Assembly (NCBI GenBank): GCA_900155495.1 | Contig: FTLJ01000659.1 | Location: 1-64,000 of the forward strand | Direction of reading: 5' to 3' | Length of the DNA: 64,000 nucleotides | Source of the DNA: Porogramme epimiltina | Taxonomy: Eukaryota; Basidiomycota; Agaricomycetes; Polyporales; Polyporaceae | Shown here: piece after piece, positions 1 to 12,366 of the stretch | Layout of the letters: each line of letters opens with the position of its first letter | Numbering within the stretch: position 1 is the first letter of the stretch | Notes under the pieces: model-generated | What the model saw: only the letters and a program-made list of their open reading frames with translations | Databases searched by the model: none | What the model was told of the DNA's origin: nothing | Made by a program: the position numbers and the translations under genes

Positions 1-1685
1 ACTAGCGTTGGCGTGGCCCAGGCGGGAGGTGACGCCGCGGCGTGCCCCCGCCGCCGGCCCCCCCCCTCCCCCACACTGCTACTGTCGGGCGCCCCCCACC
101 CCCCCACCCCGATTGCGTTCTCGGGCGGGTTGCAGGGCCCCACCCACGACACGCGCCGCCCTTCTCGCCCCCGCGATCCGAGCGCGCCTCCCGGCGGGAG
201 GGTCGCCTGGCCGGGGTGCAACGCGTGTGTCAACGGCGTTAGCTGGCATCATCCGGATAGAACGCGAAGCGCGGCGCGCGCTATGTATAGCGCACGAGGG
301 CATGAGGAGATGGGGGGGGGGGGTTGGGGGGAGAAGGAGAAGGGCCCTCCTGGAGTTCCGCGCGGGGCGGCGCGCAGTGGGGGACGGCGGCGGGCGGCAC
401 GACGCGTGGCCCGCAGGGAACGGCAGCGCCAGGCCCCTGGAAGGGCCCTCCGCACCCGCGCGGGCGACGACGAACACCGCGCCGGGCGGGGGGTGGGCTT
501 GTGTGTGCGCCTGGAGAAGCCAGGGCTCGGGCTCTCGCGCCCCCACGTCGTACGTTCGCGCGAGATTTCCGAGATGCGGGCTGCCGCGGCGGCCCCACAG
601 GAGAGGGCCCGCCGTGATTGATAATTGCAGACCTTAATATTATCGCGAGGGAGGGCCTGGTCCCTACAGCGGCCGTCCCTCGAGAGCCTCGCGGGCGGGC
701 AGGCGGGCGCCGGGGCGAGGCTGAGGGACCAGCTACCGCTAGCGCGAACGTGGTGCCGCAGGGGACGCCGCCAGCGCGCTGACCTCAACTCGAACCTAAA
801 ATCCGCCGGCTGCTCAGCCAATAGCCGTCTGTCGATCGCTCTAACGTCAATTGCCTCCGCCAGCCCAAAGCCACGTGGGAGGGCTCGCCTGCCCCTCGCC
901 TCCCGGCATACACCATGAAGGCCGCGGGCGCTAGCGCTCACCGCCTCGCATCTTAGCCTCGCGTCACAGACTCGAGGGATCATCAACTTGGGATAATGAT
1001 CTGGGTGTCGGGCGTCCGTCTGCGCCGTCACTTCGCCATCTCCTCGTGCCCTTCGTCGCTCGCAGCCATTGAGAAGGGCGCGGGCCCTCTCCTGCTCCGA
1101 TCGCGAGCCTGTCGTTGCCACGCCCACTCGAAACGCGGTTCGGATCCCTCGGTCGCCCGACGCGGACCACTGGGGTCCTCGTCCTTCTCAGATCCTCGGA
1201 AACCAAGGACGCCCCTACCGCGTATGGCGCCACATCATCGGCCCATGGCCAACGCACGCCGCGCTGCAGAGACCCTGGCGCCGCACACGGCGCCCTCGGG
1301 CCTCGCGCGGCTTCGCCGCAGTGTTCCCGGATCAGAACCCTGGGGCGGTGATACATTATTCTTCTCGTATTCCTCTGTCGTAAGCTACTGTTACATGTGT
1401 GGTAGATGCGGTGAACAGCGAGATGGCGATAGCAAGTGTACACGGCTGCTGACAAGATGGGCGAAGTGGGGGCGAGGGGGTGATCAAGCCAACGGCGCGA
1501 CCGCGAGACCGAGGGGGGGGGGCGGTGGGGGAAGGGGACGGCATGGGACAAGTCGAAAAAGAAAACAGATGGAGAAAGAGGGGGGGAGGCGATCAAGCAA
1601 GCTGACAGGTGACAAACAGGAGGGGGGAAAGGGGGGTGGGGAATGTCTATCATACAGTGACAACATAAGTCATGCGGTCCGCTCG
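1..1685. other. Gene-free GC-rich stretch
   Basis: No gene is supported here. Positions 1-960 are dominated by G and C, and long open frames occur in several phases at once, as expected when stop codons are rare by composition. Positions 1500-1660 carry several runs of six or more G on the plus strand, just downstream of the CRM1 stop and so probably in its 3' untranslated region. The rest would be the other half of a convergent gap whose left gene lies outside the window. Confidence 0.5.
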
Positions 1686-4600
1686 TTAGATGTCCTCGTC
1701 CTTGTCCTCCAGCTGCGACGGCTTGAGCATGCCCGGGATGCGCATCGCCGCCTGGCGCTCCTCGTCGGCCTTGCGCTGAGCCTCCAACTCCTTCTCTTCC
1801 AGGAACAGTTCCGCGTTGTCTCCGGAGAACTCCTTGAGCTGCACCAGGAAGTCGCGAAGGGCGAGCTTGAACCTGTTGATATCTGCGTGGAACTCGCCGA
1901 GGCACACGACAAACGTCTGGATCTGGGCGCTGGGTAGGACGGTCAATACAAATTTCCGGCAGATTTATAACGGACTCTTACGTCTGTACGTGAGGGAACG
2001 CGGATTTTAGCAGGTTGGCGATGTACTCGCGAAGGAACAAAGAGTTGCTCATGTTCGGATCCGTGACTGCCGCGGGATCGAACAATGGGACGGTGATCTG
2101 GTTCGTCTCAACGAGCTGGAACATCCGCGCGAGAAGCATGGACTGCAGCTTGAAGCCGCTCTTGTGGTCCGTATCGGTGAGCACGTAAAAGATGTCCTGC
2201 ATGATGCTGAGGAAATATTGCTGGAAGAACGAGTTGGCCACTGGAGCCTCTGCGCCGGCAAAGTTGTTCACGACTTCCAGGCACACTAGAACGCCCCATG
2301 TCAAAAAACTGTCACATCTGTATGCCGAGTAACTCACGGTTGAGGCCGGTCTCTGCAATATCACGCATCGTGTGTTTAATGGCCCAAATGATGCTGTCCA
2401 TGAACAGCTTGAACTGTTGAGGCGGAATTGTCAAGAGCGCTAGAAGATCGTTAGCGGGCGGGGCGATCACGAAGCTAATATTGCGCTTACCTGGGAAGCA
2501 GCTCAGATTGATGGCCCGGAGCAGCTTGAAGAAGCCGACACGATGTTCGGGGAACTCGGCGAAGTCCTGGTTGATCATGTTCAGCGTGGGTTCGAACACG
2601 GCATCCAGAATGGCGGGAACTTGGGGCGTCAACAAAGGCTATGTTTCATCGTCAGTACATTGAGACGGAGTGTTTAGCGGACAAGGGCATACTCCGAGGC
2701 GACCAATGATCGTGGCCATGACGTTCAGGACCTCCGCATCCCTTGCTGCGGCCGTGTTCCGGTTATAGTCACCCAGAATAGCGTCCAGCAATGGAGGCAT
2801 GAAGTTGCCGTTCACTGCCTCGAGGTCCTCGGATTTCTTGATGAATGTCTCCATCAGTTTGAGGATTTCCTTTTTGATCGTACGGAGCTGTCGGACTTTG
2901 GGCGTCTTTGTTGCAACAGTACCTATTGGTTAATGAATTCGATGAGAGGCAGAGCTAACGATCTAATTTATGTCCCACATACCGGTCTCAGCCACAGCCT
3001 GGCTAATAATGCCGCTCACCGCCTTGTACAAGCCGAGCATGTCGAGGAAGATTCTGCCAATTTGCGGGAGGTAGAACGCGCCAATGGACGTGCACGCCGA
3101 CACGTTCGTCTTCAACACATTAGACAGAATTTTGATGTTGTCCGGGCTGCTTAGGACGTCCATGTTTTGTGCAGCTTGCGCCATGAGCGAATCCCACTAT
3201 GCGATGTTTAAGTTGCTTGACAATGACGCGGGAAATATAGTTCTTACTGCATTATTCGGCAGCTCCATCAACTTGGCGATGAGCTTCTCCTGCTGAGGCT
3301 TGTTAGGCTGTGCCGAGATCATATAGCCTACTGCTTCGTAGAATGTGTGAACCTAAATTAGAGATGTCAGTATTTTTACCGGGCGTCAGTAGTAGTATAG
3401 TACCTGTTGTGGGGATAGGTCCACTGTGATTCTGTGCAATAGCCTGAGGATCTCATCGACGAAAGGTTCCGATTCTCCAGACTGCTGCATGACGAAATGA
3501 CGTCGACACTTCTGCGCGATCTTGATAAACGTATCGCAGGCCATGTCCTGAACACCTGCAATGATCGCCTAAGCGTAAGCTCTCCGGGAAACGAGAGTAA
3601 TAGTACCTTCGTGCGTCTCGTGCATGAACTCGAAGAGCTTGTTCACAACCGTCTTCAAGAATTTCCAATGGGCCTTCAGGAACCGAGGGTATTGGCCAAC
3701 GATATACATGATGTCGGAAGCCACCACAGCCTTGTTGTCCTTTCCACGCTTGATCTCACAGAGTCCAAGCAAGTCTTTGATCACTGTCACCAAGAATCGC
3801 TTCTCCGTCTCCTCATCTGAGGAGAGATGTCAGCGTGGATTTCCGAGAGTGTAAGGATGTACGCACTCATCGCTCCTGAGATGGAGCCGATAGCCCAACA
3901 AAGCGTGTTGAGGTTTTGCCATGACCACTCAGAACCGTCAACCTGCTTTTGTAGCTTCTCCGTGAGGATGCCCTCCGTGTCGGACACGTCGAGGTGAGTC
4001 AGATAAACAAGGAGCTCGCGCATCGACTTGTAAAGCACAATGGTGTCGCTTTCCTTCATGAACTCGCGGACGATCTCACCCTCCTCGTTCTCGACAATCA
4101 AGACCTAGATGGACGGGGAGTTAACTCGAGAATGCGCATGGAAGAAACAAAAAAGCATACCTCTTCGGGTTTCACCATCTTCTCGATGACCACGAGTCGA
4201 AGGTTGGACAAGACGTCGCTGTAAATGTTTCTCCGCAACGACATGGCGTTGAGCATGGCGTTACTACCGCCTGCTCCTAGACTGAGGCCCATGAGAAGGC
4301 CACTGTCGCCAATGGGCAAGGCTTGAATTTCCTCGTAGAGCTCGGCGACTAGCTTAAGCCAGTACTCTAGACAGATTTTGAAGATTTCTCGTTCGTCCAC
4401 CTGCGAGATCTTGACCATGTAGAGATGGGCGTTCAAGAGAACGTCACGGTTGGGCTCGGTTTCGACTGCGCGGAGGTGATTTGAGAGGAAGTTTGAGAGG
4501 AACAAGGCCAGGTTCAGGACGAGTTCCTGTCCGGCGTCGCCGGCATTCGCGTACGCTTGTGCGATGTTGGTGCTCGGGGGAATCATGCGGTTCACGGAGG

Positions 4601-5783
4601 TCATGACCATGGCAAAGAGGATGACGAACTTCGGATCGTATTCGGGTCCAACGTTCAACGCCGCAATCTCTGCTAAGCATTTCAACGTGACGTTCCGGAA
4701 ATCCGGAGCTTCCAAAAACTACGTTTCACGTGAGTAATTAGACCGTGCTGCAGTTGTCATACATCTACTCACCCGGTTGAGGAGTAGGTCGATGATAGTC
4801 GTCTCGAAGATGTAGCCAAGAGGGATCCAATTGAGGAACCTGAGCAACGTCTCCAAAGTCGCCCTGATAAGGGAGGTCTTCTGTGCTTCCTCCAGGACCT
4901 CTGAACAGAGCCGGAAGATCTCGGAAAACTCGCCACACATCTGGTTCTTCAAGTTTTTAACCTTAGCTTGCGTCATCTGTTCAGCGGAGTAATCAAAGAT
5001 TTCTTCGCTGAGTAGCTTGAGTATGACCATGTTGTTCTCGCAAAGCGACAGGCTCGTCTTTGAAGATTCGACTAGCTCGGGGATGAATGCCGGCCAATTG
5101 TGTGGCCACTCCTGCTTTAGAATCTACAAAAAGCAAGGGTATGTAAGTCAGCGTCTAGATTTGGGCACTTTAGATGTCCCTACTGACCTGGACCAGTGCG
5201 AGGTTTAACTTGTTGAGATATGTCTTTTCCCTCCGCATCGTCGTCTCGTCCGACGCGACTTTAACCGTGATACCAACAATAAAGTTCCGAATGCCTTGCC
5301 GACGTAAAGTTTGGTTGTGAAGAACACTACCATCATCGCGAGTACGCACCTTGTCGCTGACCCTCCGGCAGAGACTTCCACCTCGTAGTTATCAACTTCT
5401 CCAATATCTGCAATCCAATGTACTGACAGAGCAGTGTTTAGCCTACAATAGTATGTGAGCGGGGTGTAGACGTACCTTGGCTTGAGGGAAAGAGGAGCGT
5501 TCCAAGATGTCGGGGACCCTTGTCCACGCGTCGGAGTGTTCTTGGAATTGCGTTAGGATCTGCTGCGCTAGTTGTTGCTGCCAGTCCGAATGATAGCGCA
5601 TGTTATCCTAGTTCATTCAAATAGGAGCGCACTACATACCTCACTCCCGGCACCGGAGTAGAAGCTCATAACGACCCTATCCATGAGCGAGACATCGAAC
5701 TCTCGGTTGAAATCGAGGATGCCCTACAAGCAGACAGATGTAGGACTTCATTGGATGGGGACATGGGTATGACGTACCTCCAT
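1686..5783 (-). CDS. crm1: Exportin-1 (CRM1), nuclear export receptor
   Basis: Karyopherin that carries leucine-rich-NES cargo out of the nucleus with RanGTP. The exons give a protein colinear with yeast and human CRM1: N-terminus [20 protein letters not shown], then [23 protein letters not shown] importin-beta repeats, [73 protein letters not shown], and a C-terminal acidic end [14 protein letters not shown]. The start is set by yeast-like MEGILDF, which requires a first exon of only 6 nt (5778-5783) and an intron at 5724-5777. The cysteine in NTLCWAIG (codon 3898-3900) corresponds to the leptomycin B target Cys, predicting drug sensitivity; budding yeast has Thr there. It has many introns. 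An ATG at 5927-5929 was not used because its frame does not give the conserved N-terminus. Confidence 0.95.
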
Positions 5784-6845
5784 GGCGGCAATGGTATCGA
5801 TTGACGCGTGCAATAGGTGTCGTCGTAGTGGTAGATGTCGAACTGCTCGCTGAGTGGGGTGGGAGGGCTGTGGCGGTCAAGTGGGCAGAGGGCGAGATCT
5901 ATGGGATTAGATCTTGTCTTATCTGCCATTACTTCGACAGCTTACTGAAATAAGTATGATTTGAAACTCCGAAACCCTTGTAACAACAAAGGAATAGCGT
6001 TGGTCAGCGACTAGGGCCCCACTTTACGGACTGTCACTGTCGCGTCGGGGGGATCTTAGCGAAATTCAGGGCTCTTATTACTCGATGCCCGTCCTTGATC
6101 TTACGTCGTCATTTGTTTGAGGCTATTTAGCGACTTCGGAGTGCTGATCGACGACGGTTGTCCTCACTCGCGCGAGGTCATCTTAGGTTGTCGTTCGGCC
6201 AGTACCCTATATTTGTGAGTAACTAGTGCCTGTCATGAACTCATCGATTTGCTTGGACTACGAAAACACGAGGCTGGCACGAGGTCCCAGTGCTCGCCCC
6301 AAGGCAAGTTTCAAGGGTTGGCATTGAATACGCATTAGCAAGACATTTTGTCGGTGATATCGGACATTAGCAAGAATATACTTCTCGCTGAGAATTTGAA
6401 CAACCTAGCCTGGGGCTGCCTCTAAACCATCATACAAGGTTTCGATGTTTACGGGGTTGAATAGCTACACACGACGATCATCATGGACTGTACCTCCCAT
6501 CGCAGTCCATTTCAAGCTCCCTCCTAGAACGACACGCCGTTGTTCTGGTCTGGAAATCGGCGCACAGTAAACAAGGGTCCGTTTGTCATCCTCCCGGGTC
6601 TTTAAGCCACCCCGATGCCGTCGGCTATGTCGCGACGTCGCGTGACTGAGGATCATGTGATCGCGTTGAACCTTGGTCACACCTGCCGTTCACGTTGGTG
6701 CGCGCGAGCCATCCTCCTCCGCTTGCCCCTTGTGCGTACGAAAACGCGGTCTCCGTTATCCCCACATTTCTCTACTATGTCAATCAATATCAAAGATACC
6801 GTGTACGTCTGAACTCAACGCGGATATCTCGCCTTCCGTATTAAT
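5784..6845. promoter_or_regulatory. Divergent intergenic region CRM1 / SPC24
   Basis: About 1.06 kb between two outward-reading genes. It presumably contains both promoters and leaders. I saw no convincing coding segment, tRNA or clear TATA element; the open frames at 6465-6890 have no recognisable protein features. Confidence 0.4.
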
Positions 6846-7645
6846 ATGGGTCGTATTATTATGGGGTTTAGCAAAGCCATCGAGGAGATGATTCCAATCA
6901 TCGACCCAGAGGATGACTATCTTACCATCGCCGCGGCAGAGGAGCAGATGGCGCTCACGCATGGTGCACGGCAGAAGGAACTGGGAGAAGCTCATGCCAA
7001 ACTACGTCGTGAGTGTCCCGTTTGTAGCCGGTCAGCACGCAGGGAAAATGACCACGGAGCTCTTCGATACAACACGAATGTTTTATTTCTGGCGTTGGCG
7101 CGTCCCAAGAACTTGCCGAAGTGCTGGAGGCGGCACGCCTTTCTGCCACCAGACCATCTACGATCCCTTCGGCGGAGGAGCACATCGCTGATGTGAACGA
7201 CCTGGACGCCACGCGGCTTTCCCTTGCCAAAGCCATTAACGATGCGGAGGGTGCGCATGCAGGCAAGGAAGCTGAGCTTTCCCGGCTAAAGGAGGAAAGA
7301 CACACTCTGGAATCCTCCGATCCTGCGACGGAGCACGAGTTGGATGCCACCGCGTGAGTCCTCTGCTGTTCAGACAGGCCCAACAGTCGCCGAAACTCAT
7401 ATACTTGCAGTTTGCGGCTGGCAGTTTACAAGGGCCTAGGATTTGAGTTCGTACCGGATAAGGACGGAAGGGTCACAAAACACCTCGTTCGTGAGTATTG
7501 CTTCATTTCTTCATCTTGTGCAGCCCGTTAACTGCCCAATTTACTGCTAGGGGCTGAGTCTGGAGACGTTCATTGTGTGCCATTTGATAGGAAGAAGAGT
7601 GAGGAAGAGTATGCGCTCCTTTTGTGGAAACTCGCAGCCTCGTAG
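6846..7645 (+). CDS. SPC24: Probable kinetochore protein Spc24
   Basis: Spc24 pairs with Spc25 in the Ndc80 complex, linking microtubules to the inner kinetochore. Exons 6846-7008, 7110-7353, 7411-7490 and 7551-7645 join in phase to 193 aa, close to the family length. The N-terminal part reads MGFSKAIEEMIPIIDPEDD, followed by a heptad-like coiled coil rich in Ala, Glu and Leu (KLRQLAEVLEAARL and AGKEAELSRLKEERHTL), then a compact C-terminal domain starting LRLAVYKGLGFEFVPDKDG and ending LLLWKLAAS. That layout, coiled coil then a small globular end, fits Spc24. The assignment rests on architecture and remembered family pattern rather than a diagnostic motif. The Met at 6861 could be the start instead. 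Its stop lies 145 bp from the convergent CAF-1 gene's stop. Confidence 0.7.
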
Positions 7646-7790
7646 GCCTGACTAGACTGTCTCTGCTTTGCTTTCACCTCTAACTTATGGTTTTCTTCTT
7701 CAAACGTCGTCCCGAGAATATATTCAAATAGTGTACAGTACGTCTCTGATAAATATATACAACAACGATAGTCTGAGATACAAAGGAAGA

Positions 7791-10780
7791 TTACGACAGG
7801 CCCTGCTGTGCCTGCATCATCCAGAGTTAGAATACAAAACACAATTGGCTCAAAGGAAGGAACATTCAAAGGCACTCACACGAATCCCTGGTTTAACGAC
7901 CCACACCTTGCGTTCCTTACACTTCTCACTGACTTCTCGTATCTTCGCCTCGATCGCGTTCTTCTTCACCTTGTGCACTTGTAGCTCGCGGTGCACCGCC
8001 TCTACGATGCCTTGCAGGCTACTTGTAGCGAGGGTGTCGATACATGACAATAGATGAGGCAGGTGGGCGTCGGGGAAGGCCGTCCTGGGTGCGGGGACGC
8101 CCCGCTTCGGGGTGACAGCGGGTGGCAGAGTGTGACTAGTGGATGCGGCTGACGAGGAAGATGCATGTGCGGGGTGGGCAAGGTGTGGTGGAAGGGCAGG
8201 GATGACGAAGCCGTCTGCGGTGTGGCTCTGGCCTTGGGGGACGCCAGCCTGTTGCTCTGTCGGATGTGATACAAACTTGAAGGGGTCGATAGGGAACGGG
8301 GTATCTGAACATAGCATAAGTAAGTGAGGGTCGAGGTGAAGGAATATGAGCCAACCATTGAACAATTGTATCCGGTATGCGTTGAACGGTTCGTAAGTGC
8401 ATCTCCCTACAGCCGTCTCCCACTCTGGACCCTTCGAGAAGGGCACCAGTGGAATAACGATGCGACGTTTCTTGCCACTACCGGTCTTTTCCCTCTCTTT
8501 TGCTTTCCTTTTCCCGTTCCCGCTACCACTACCGCTTGGCAGCATGTCGAGATCAGGAAACCCAGGGGAACTCATCCTCTCCTCGATGGGTGTGCCTGGA
8601 TCCTCGGCCTCATCATCATCGACCAACCAACTATCCATGTCAGAGTCGGGCTCCTCTTCGCCGTCGCCGTCTTCGTCCGCGTCTTCCACAACATCGTCGG
8701 CCTCGCCTTCCTCTTCAGCCCACTCCTCCCCTGAGTCGTACGTATAGTCCACTTGAACCACGTCCCGGGCAAAAGGCGCGCGTGGTCCTACCTCGCGCGA
8801 ATTGCGGGTGAACGTACCGAAGTAGCCGGGCCGTGCGTCCTCGTCGAAGATGAGAACTTTCGCAGGAATGGCCCCTCGATCTCGCAAGAGTGCTAGAAGA
8901 CGTCTAACTTCACCATCGTCGCCCGCAACTTCTGCCTCAGTCAGTTGCGTCATAAGCCCGCGGACCGATATGGGGTTATAGGTCTTGTACCCGGTCGGCT
9001 GTCGCGGTCTACGCGGCGGATTGAGTCCACGAGACAGTCGGGCAAGGATGGCACATAATCGTGCTTATAGCCAGGGGGGTCAGGCCGGGAACCTCAATAT
9101 CAATATGTTTACTCACCGTCCGGTTTCGAGGCGTCCAATTCCCGGGAGTCAACCATCTCAACGTCATGGACTGGGCTCTCTTGCCTAAGGTCCTCGTCGT
9201 CGTCAATAACAATAACATTCCCAACTGTCCGATGTGAATGCTGATTGCGCCGTCGACATTCACGGAACCAATTCTCTGGGGCAAGTTCGGCATCCTTCTT
9301 AATCGCAAACGGACGGAATGTCTTCTCGAAATCCGACTGGGTTACCACAGGGCCCGGAGAGCTGCGTTCTGCATCTTGAGCCGTAGTCTTCAGCTTAGAA
9401 GGTGATGCGACACCAGCTGCTCTGGCCTTCCCGAAGAAGTTAGCCATAAGGGAACGCGACTTCGCCTGAGCATCTTTCTCCTTCTTCTCCCGCTCGGCTT
9501 TAGCGGCCTTCTTTTCCTGGCGTTCCTTCTCCTGAGACAAATTGTGTTACTACAATAGGGTAGGTCGAAGATTCTAAGGGCGCACCTTCGCTGCTTTCTC
9601 TGCCGCTTTCTCGGGATCTACGGGCTTCTTGGGACGTCCTGGACCTTTCTTGTCTGAAGCATCCTCCTAAAATTGTAGAACTGTCTTATTAACTGGCATG
9701 TTTGTGCTGAATTGTTCGTCGCACCTCTGTGGCCAATGCGCTTGGGGGGTCGTTTTCTGACGAGGCTAGGGGTTCCTCCGAAGGGACCGACAGAACGGTA
9801 CTGGAAACATCTACGGCATTGGTGACTGGAAGATCTCGGGTGTTGCCCTTGGTTTTACCAGGAGGCCTTCCGACCTTGGTACCCAGAATAGCGACTCGCT
9901 CATCTTCCGGCAACGAGTCGAACAGAGTCTGGACGTCACATTTGAGCTACCACCAATCGTGAGTACCATATCCATTCATATAATTTCCTATGGACGCACC
10001 TGTTGCCGTTCCCTGAACCTATTATCCACCTTCTCTCTGGCAGCCTTAGGCAACCACCCTCGGAAACACTCCTTAACTTCCCATCTCCAGATTGACCAAG
10101 CAGCAGGCACTTTGCCTCCTTCTGTTGGCGAGTCTAGTCCATAGTTAACGCGCCTGGCTAAAGACTTCACGGCATCTTCGATGGTATCTAGCGGGAGGAT
10201 TGCTGGAGCGTTGTTCTCTTCCTCATCCTCATCGACAGGAGGAGACAGTTCTTGCTGAACATACTTCGAAAGTGCCTGGAGAGTTTTATCACTAGAAATA
10301 GGAAATGAGTGCATAGTACTACTTCCTAGACGCGACGCGAACCTTTCGTGCGCGAGTTTAGCAATGACGGGTTTATGTTCGTCTGGGACCGCGTTCAGTG
10401 GTGGCTGCTTGGACGAAAGCCTGTCCTCAAGCATTTCCCTAAACCTGACGATCTCTGCAGGGAGAGTTTGGTCACAACGCGCCACTCCGAGGAGCAACGA
10501 AAATACTCCGCACCTTGCATGGTCTCAGACATCTTCTCAAACGAGAGGGCTTTCTGCTTGAATACAAGTTTGCCATTCTTCAATTCCACGAGGAGAGACC
10601 TATCAGGCTTCTCTGTGACGGGAGAATGAGTTGACTGTGTCGAACGAAGCCCTCCACATGCTCTGCTCACCGGTTGTAGGAGTGTCTTGCGTTCCTGCCA
10701 CTATACCTTCCGACCATGAGGAGGGGTGGCAATCACAACTTGGCTTGAGGCTCACCTTTGTTCAGGTCTGCATTAGCCAT
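7791..10780 (-). CDS. CAC1: Chromatin assembly factor 1 large subunit (p150/Cac1-like)
   Basis: Histone H3-H4 chaperone subunit that deposits nucleosomes behind the replication fork through PCNA. Several exons: MANADLNKG start, then a region with two AT-hook-like patches (KVGRPPGKTKG near 9.87 kb, PGRPKKP near 9.63 kb), a Lys/Glu/Arg-rich helix (EKERQEKKAAKAEREKKEKD), a PIP-like segment SLMANFFGKA, and the hallmark acidic domain: IFDEDARPGYFGTFTRNS, FARDVVQVDYTYDSGEEW, then a long Asp/Glu run. The last intron joins VVKPGIR to AQQGLS and stop at 7791. Intron 8305-8355 is 51 nt, in frame and stop-free. An ATG three codons upstream (10789) is an alternative start. Divergent from RFC2. Confidence 0.9.
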
Positions 10781-10965
10781 GACGGTCATAGGAGCCTTCG
10801 TGCGCGCCGACAGGGAGGATGGGGGATACGCGACGGACGTGGTCAGAGGGCAACGACGCGCTCTGTCACTACCACTGTCCTTTGGTGACAATCGCGTGAC
10901 GTCTCGCGCCAGAGTGGTCGTCACACCGCGTCTCACACCCCGCACCACACTCACTCCCGCCCGTC
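10781..10965. promoter_or_regulatory. Divergent CAF-1 / RFC2 promoter with ACGCG (MCB-core) sites
   Basis: The 185 bp between the two start codons contain ACGCG at 10828-10832 and 10856-10860 and the reverse complement CGCGT at 10893-10897 and 10927-10931. ACGCG is the core of the MluI cell-cycle box bound by MBF-type factors that drive G1/S genes in fungi. Both flanking genes act in DNA replication. The local base composition is CG-rich, so chance occurrence of some copies cannot be excluded. Confidence 0.5.
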
Positions 10966-12366
10966 ATGTCGTTCTTCCAGCCACACGCCCCAAAAGCAGC
11001 ACAAAAACAGGCCGTTGACCCTCAGCACCAACCGTGGGTTGAGAAATAGTGAGCAACTCTATCATTCAAGAACTACTAGAGCTTACAGCCTCATGCTGTC
11101 TAGTCGGCCGAATACTATCGAGGATGTATCTGCGCAAGAGCACACTGTGGCAGTCCTGAGGAAGACGCTTACTTCGTCAAACGTATGAGCCACGGTGTCC
11201 CGCTCTACTCTCTCTAACATGCACATAGCTACCCCACATGCTGTTCTATGGGCCGCCGGGAACCGGAAAGACATCTACCATCCTCGCCCTAGCACGTCAA
11301 CTCTTCGGGTACGTGACTGCGATGCTCTATATCTGCAAATTCCTCATGTGTTGCATTCGTCAGTCCAGACAACTTTCGCTCACGTGTGCTGGAACTGAAT
11401 GCGTCCGACGAGCGTGGTATTAGCATTGTCCGCGATAAAATCAAGAACTTCGCCCGTCAGACACCCCGTGCTCAAACCGTCGCCTCGGACGGCAAGACCT
11501 ACCCATGCCCACCCTACAAAATCATTATCCTAGACGAAGCAGACTCCATGACCCAAGATGCTCAAGCTGCTCTCCGTCGGATAATGGAGCAGAACGCGCG
11601 TATAACGCGGTTCTGTCTCGTATGCAACTATGTGACCCGGTCAGTATCCTTCTTAACATCCCTTGCCTTCCTCTCTCACGATCTACCCCCCGACTTATTT
11701 AGAATCATAGACCCTCTCGCCTCTCGGTGCTCCAAATTCCGCTTCAAACCGCTAGACCCCGGATCCACTTCAGTACGGCTAGCACAGATTGCGTCTGCGG
11801 AGAATGTCCCAGTCAACCAAGACACCATCAACGCGCTCATCTCTACATCGCACGGAGACCTTCGGCGGGCCATCACTTACCTCCAGTCTGCCTCCCGCCT
11901 GGCCATGTCCACGACACCCCCAAGCGAAATAACTCCTCGGGACGTCCAAGAAATTGCCGGGGTCGTCCCCGACGACGTAATCAACGACTTCGCAGAAGCG
12001 TTGGGGATTGAGAAGCTGGGAGGCAGCAGTATGGATATGGACGTCGACGATACAGGGCGTGCCAGAGCAAAGGGCTTCGACGGGGTGCGCAAGAAAGTGA
12101 AGGAGATCATACGAGAAGGTTACTCCGCCTCTCAGGTCATTGCTCAAGTGAATCATTTCTTCATTACCCCTCACATAGTGCTCACCATCCTGCTGCAGTT
12201 GCACGACTACACGGTCGCTCACCCCACGCTCAGTGCGCGCCAAAAGGCACAGTGTGCATTAGCCTTTGCGGAAGCAGACAAGGCATTGTGTGATGGCGCT
12301 GACGAGGAGCTGTGGATACTTGAAGTTGGCCTTAGGGTACACAAAGCTATGGCAGGTGTATCATAG
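10966..12366 (+). CDS. RFC2: Replication factor C subunit (yeast Rfc2 / human RFC4 type)
   Basis: AAA+ subunit of the RFC clamp loader that opens and loads PCNA. Exons join to [43 protein letters not shown] (Walker A), [40 protein letters not shown] (Walker B), [20 protein letters not shown] (SRC arginine-finger motif), and the C-terminal collar ending [24 protein letters not shown] and the SRC block match Rfc2 rather than Rfc3/4/5. Introns interrupt after WVEK-Y, after the TSSN exon, after ARQLFG and inside VTR. The first intron's donor gives TA|T, which fixes the acceptor at CTGTCTAG. Confidence 0.95.

Noticed and set aside
8..1127. Several overlapping frames of 100-290 codons on both strands
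   Set aside because: Composition artefact: GC-rich DNA with few stops; products are Arg/Pro/Ala-rich without domains and open on many phases at once.
5927..5929. Upstream ATG as CRM1 start
   Set aside because: Reading from it does not give the conserved N-terminus; the ATGGAG exon at 5783 does.
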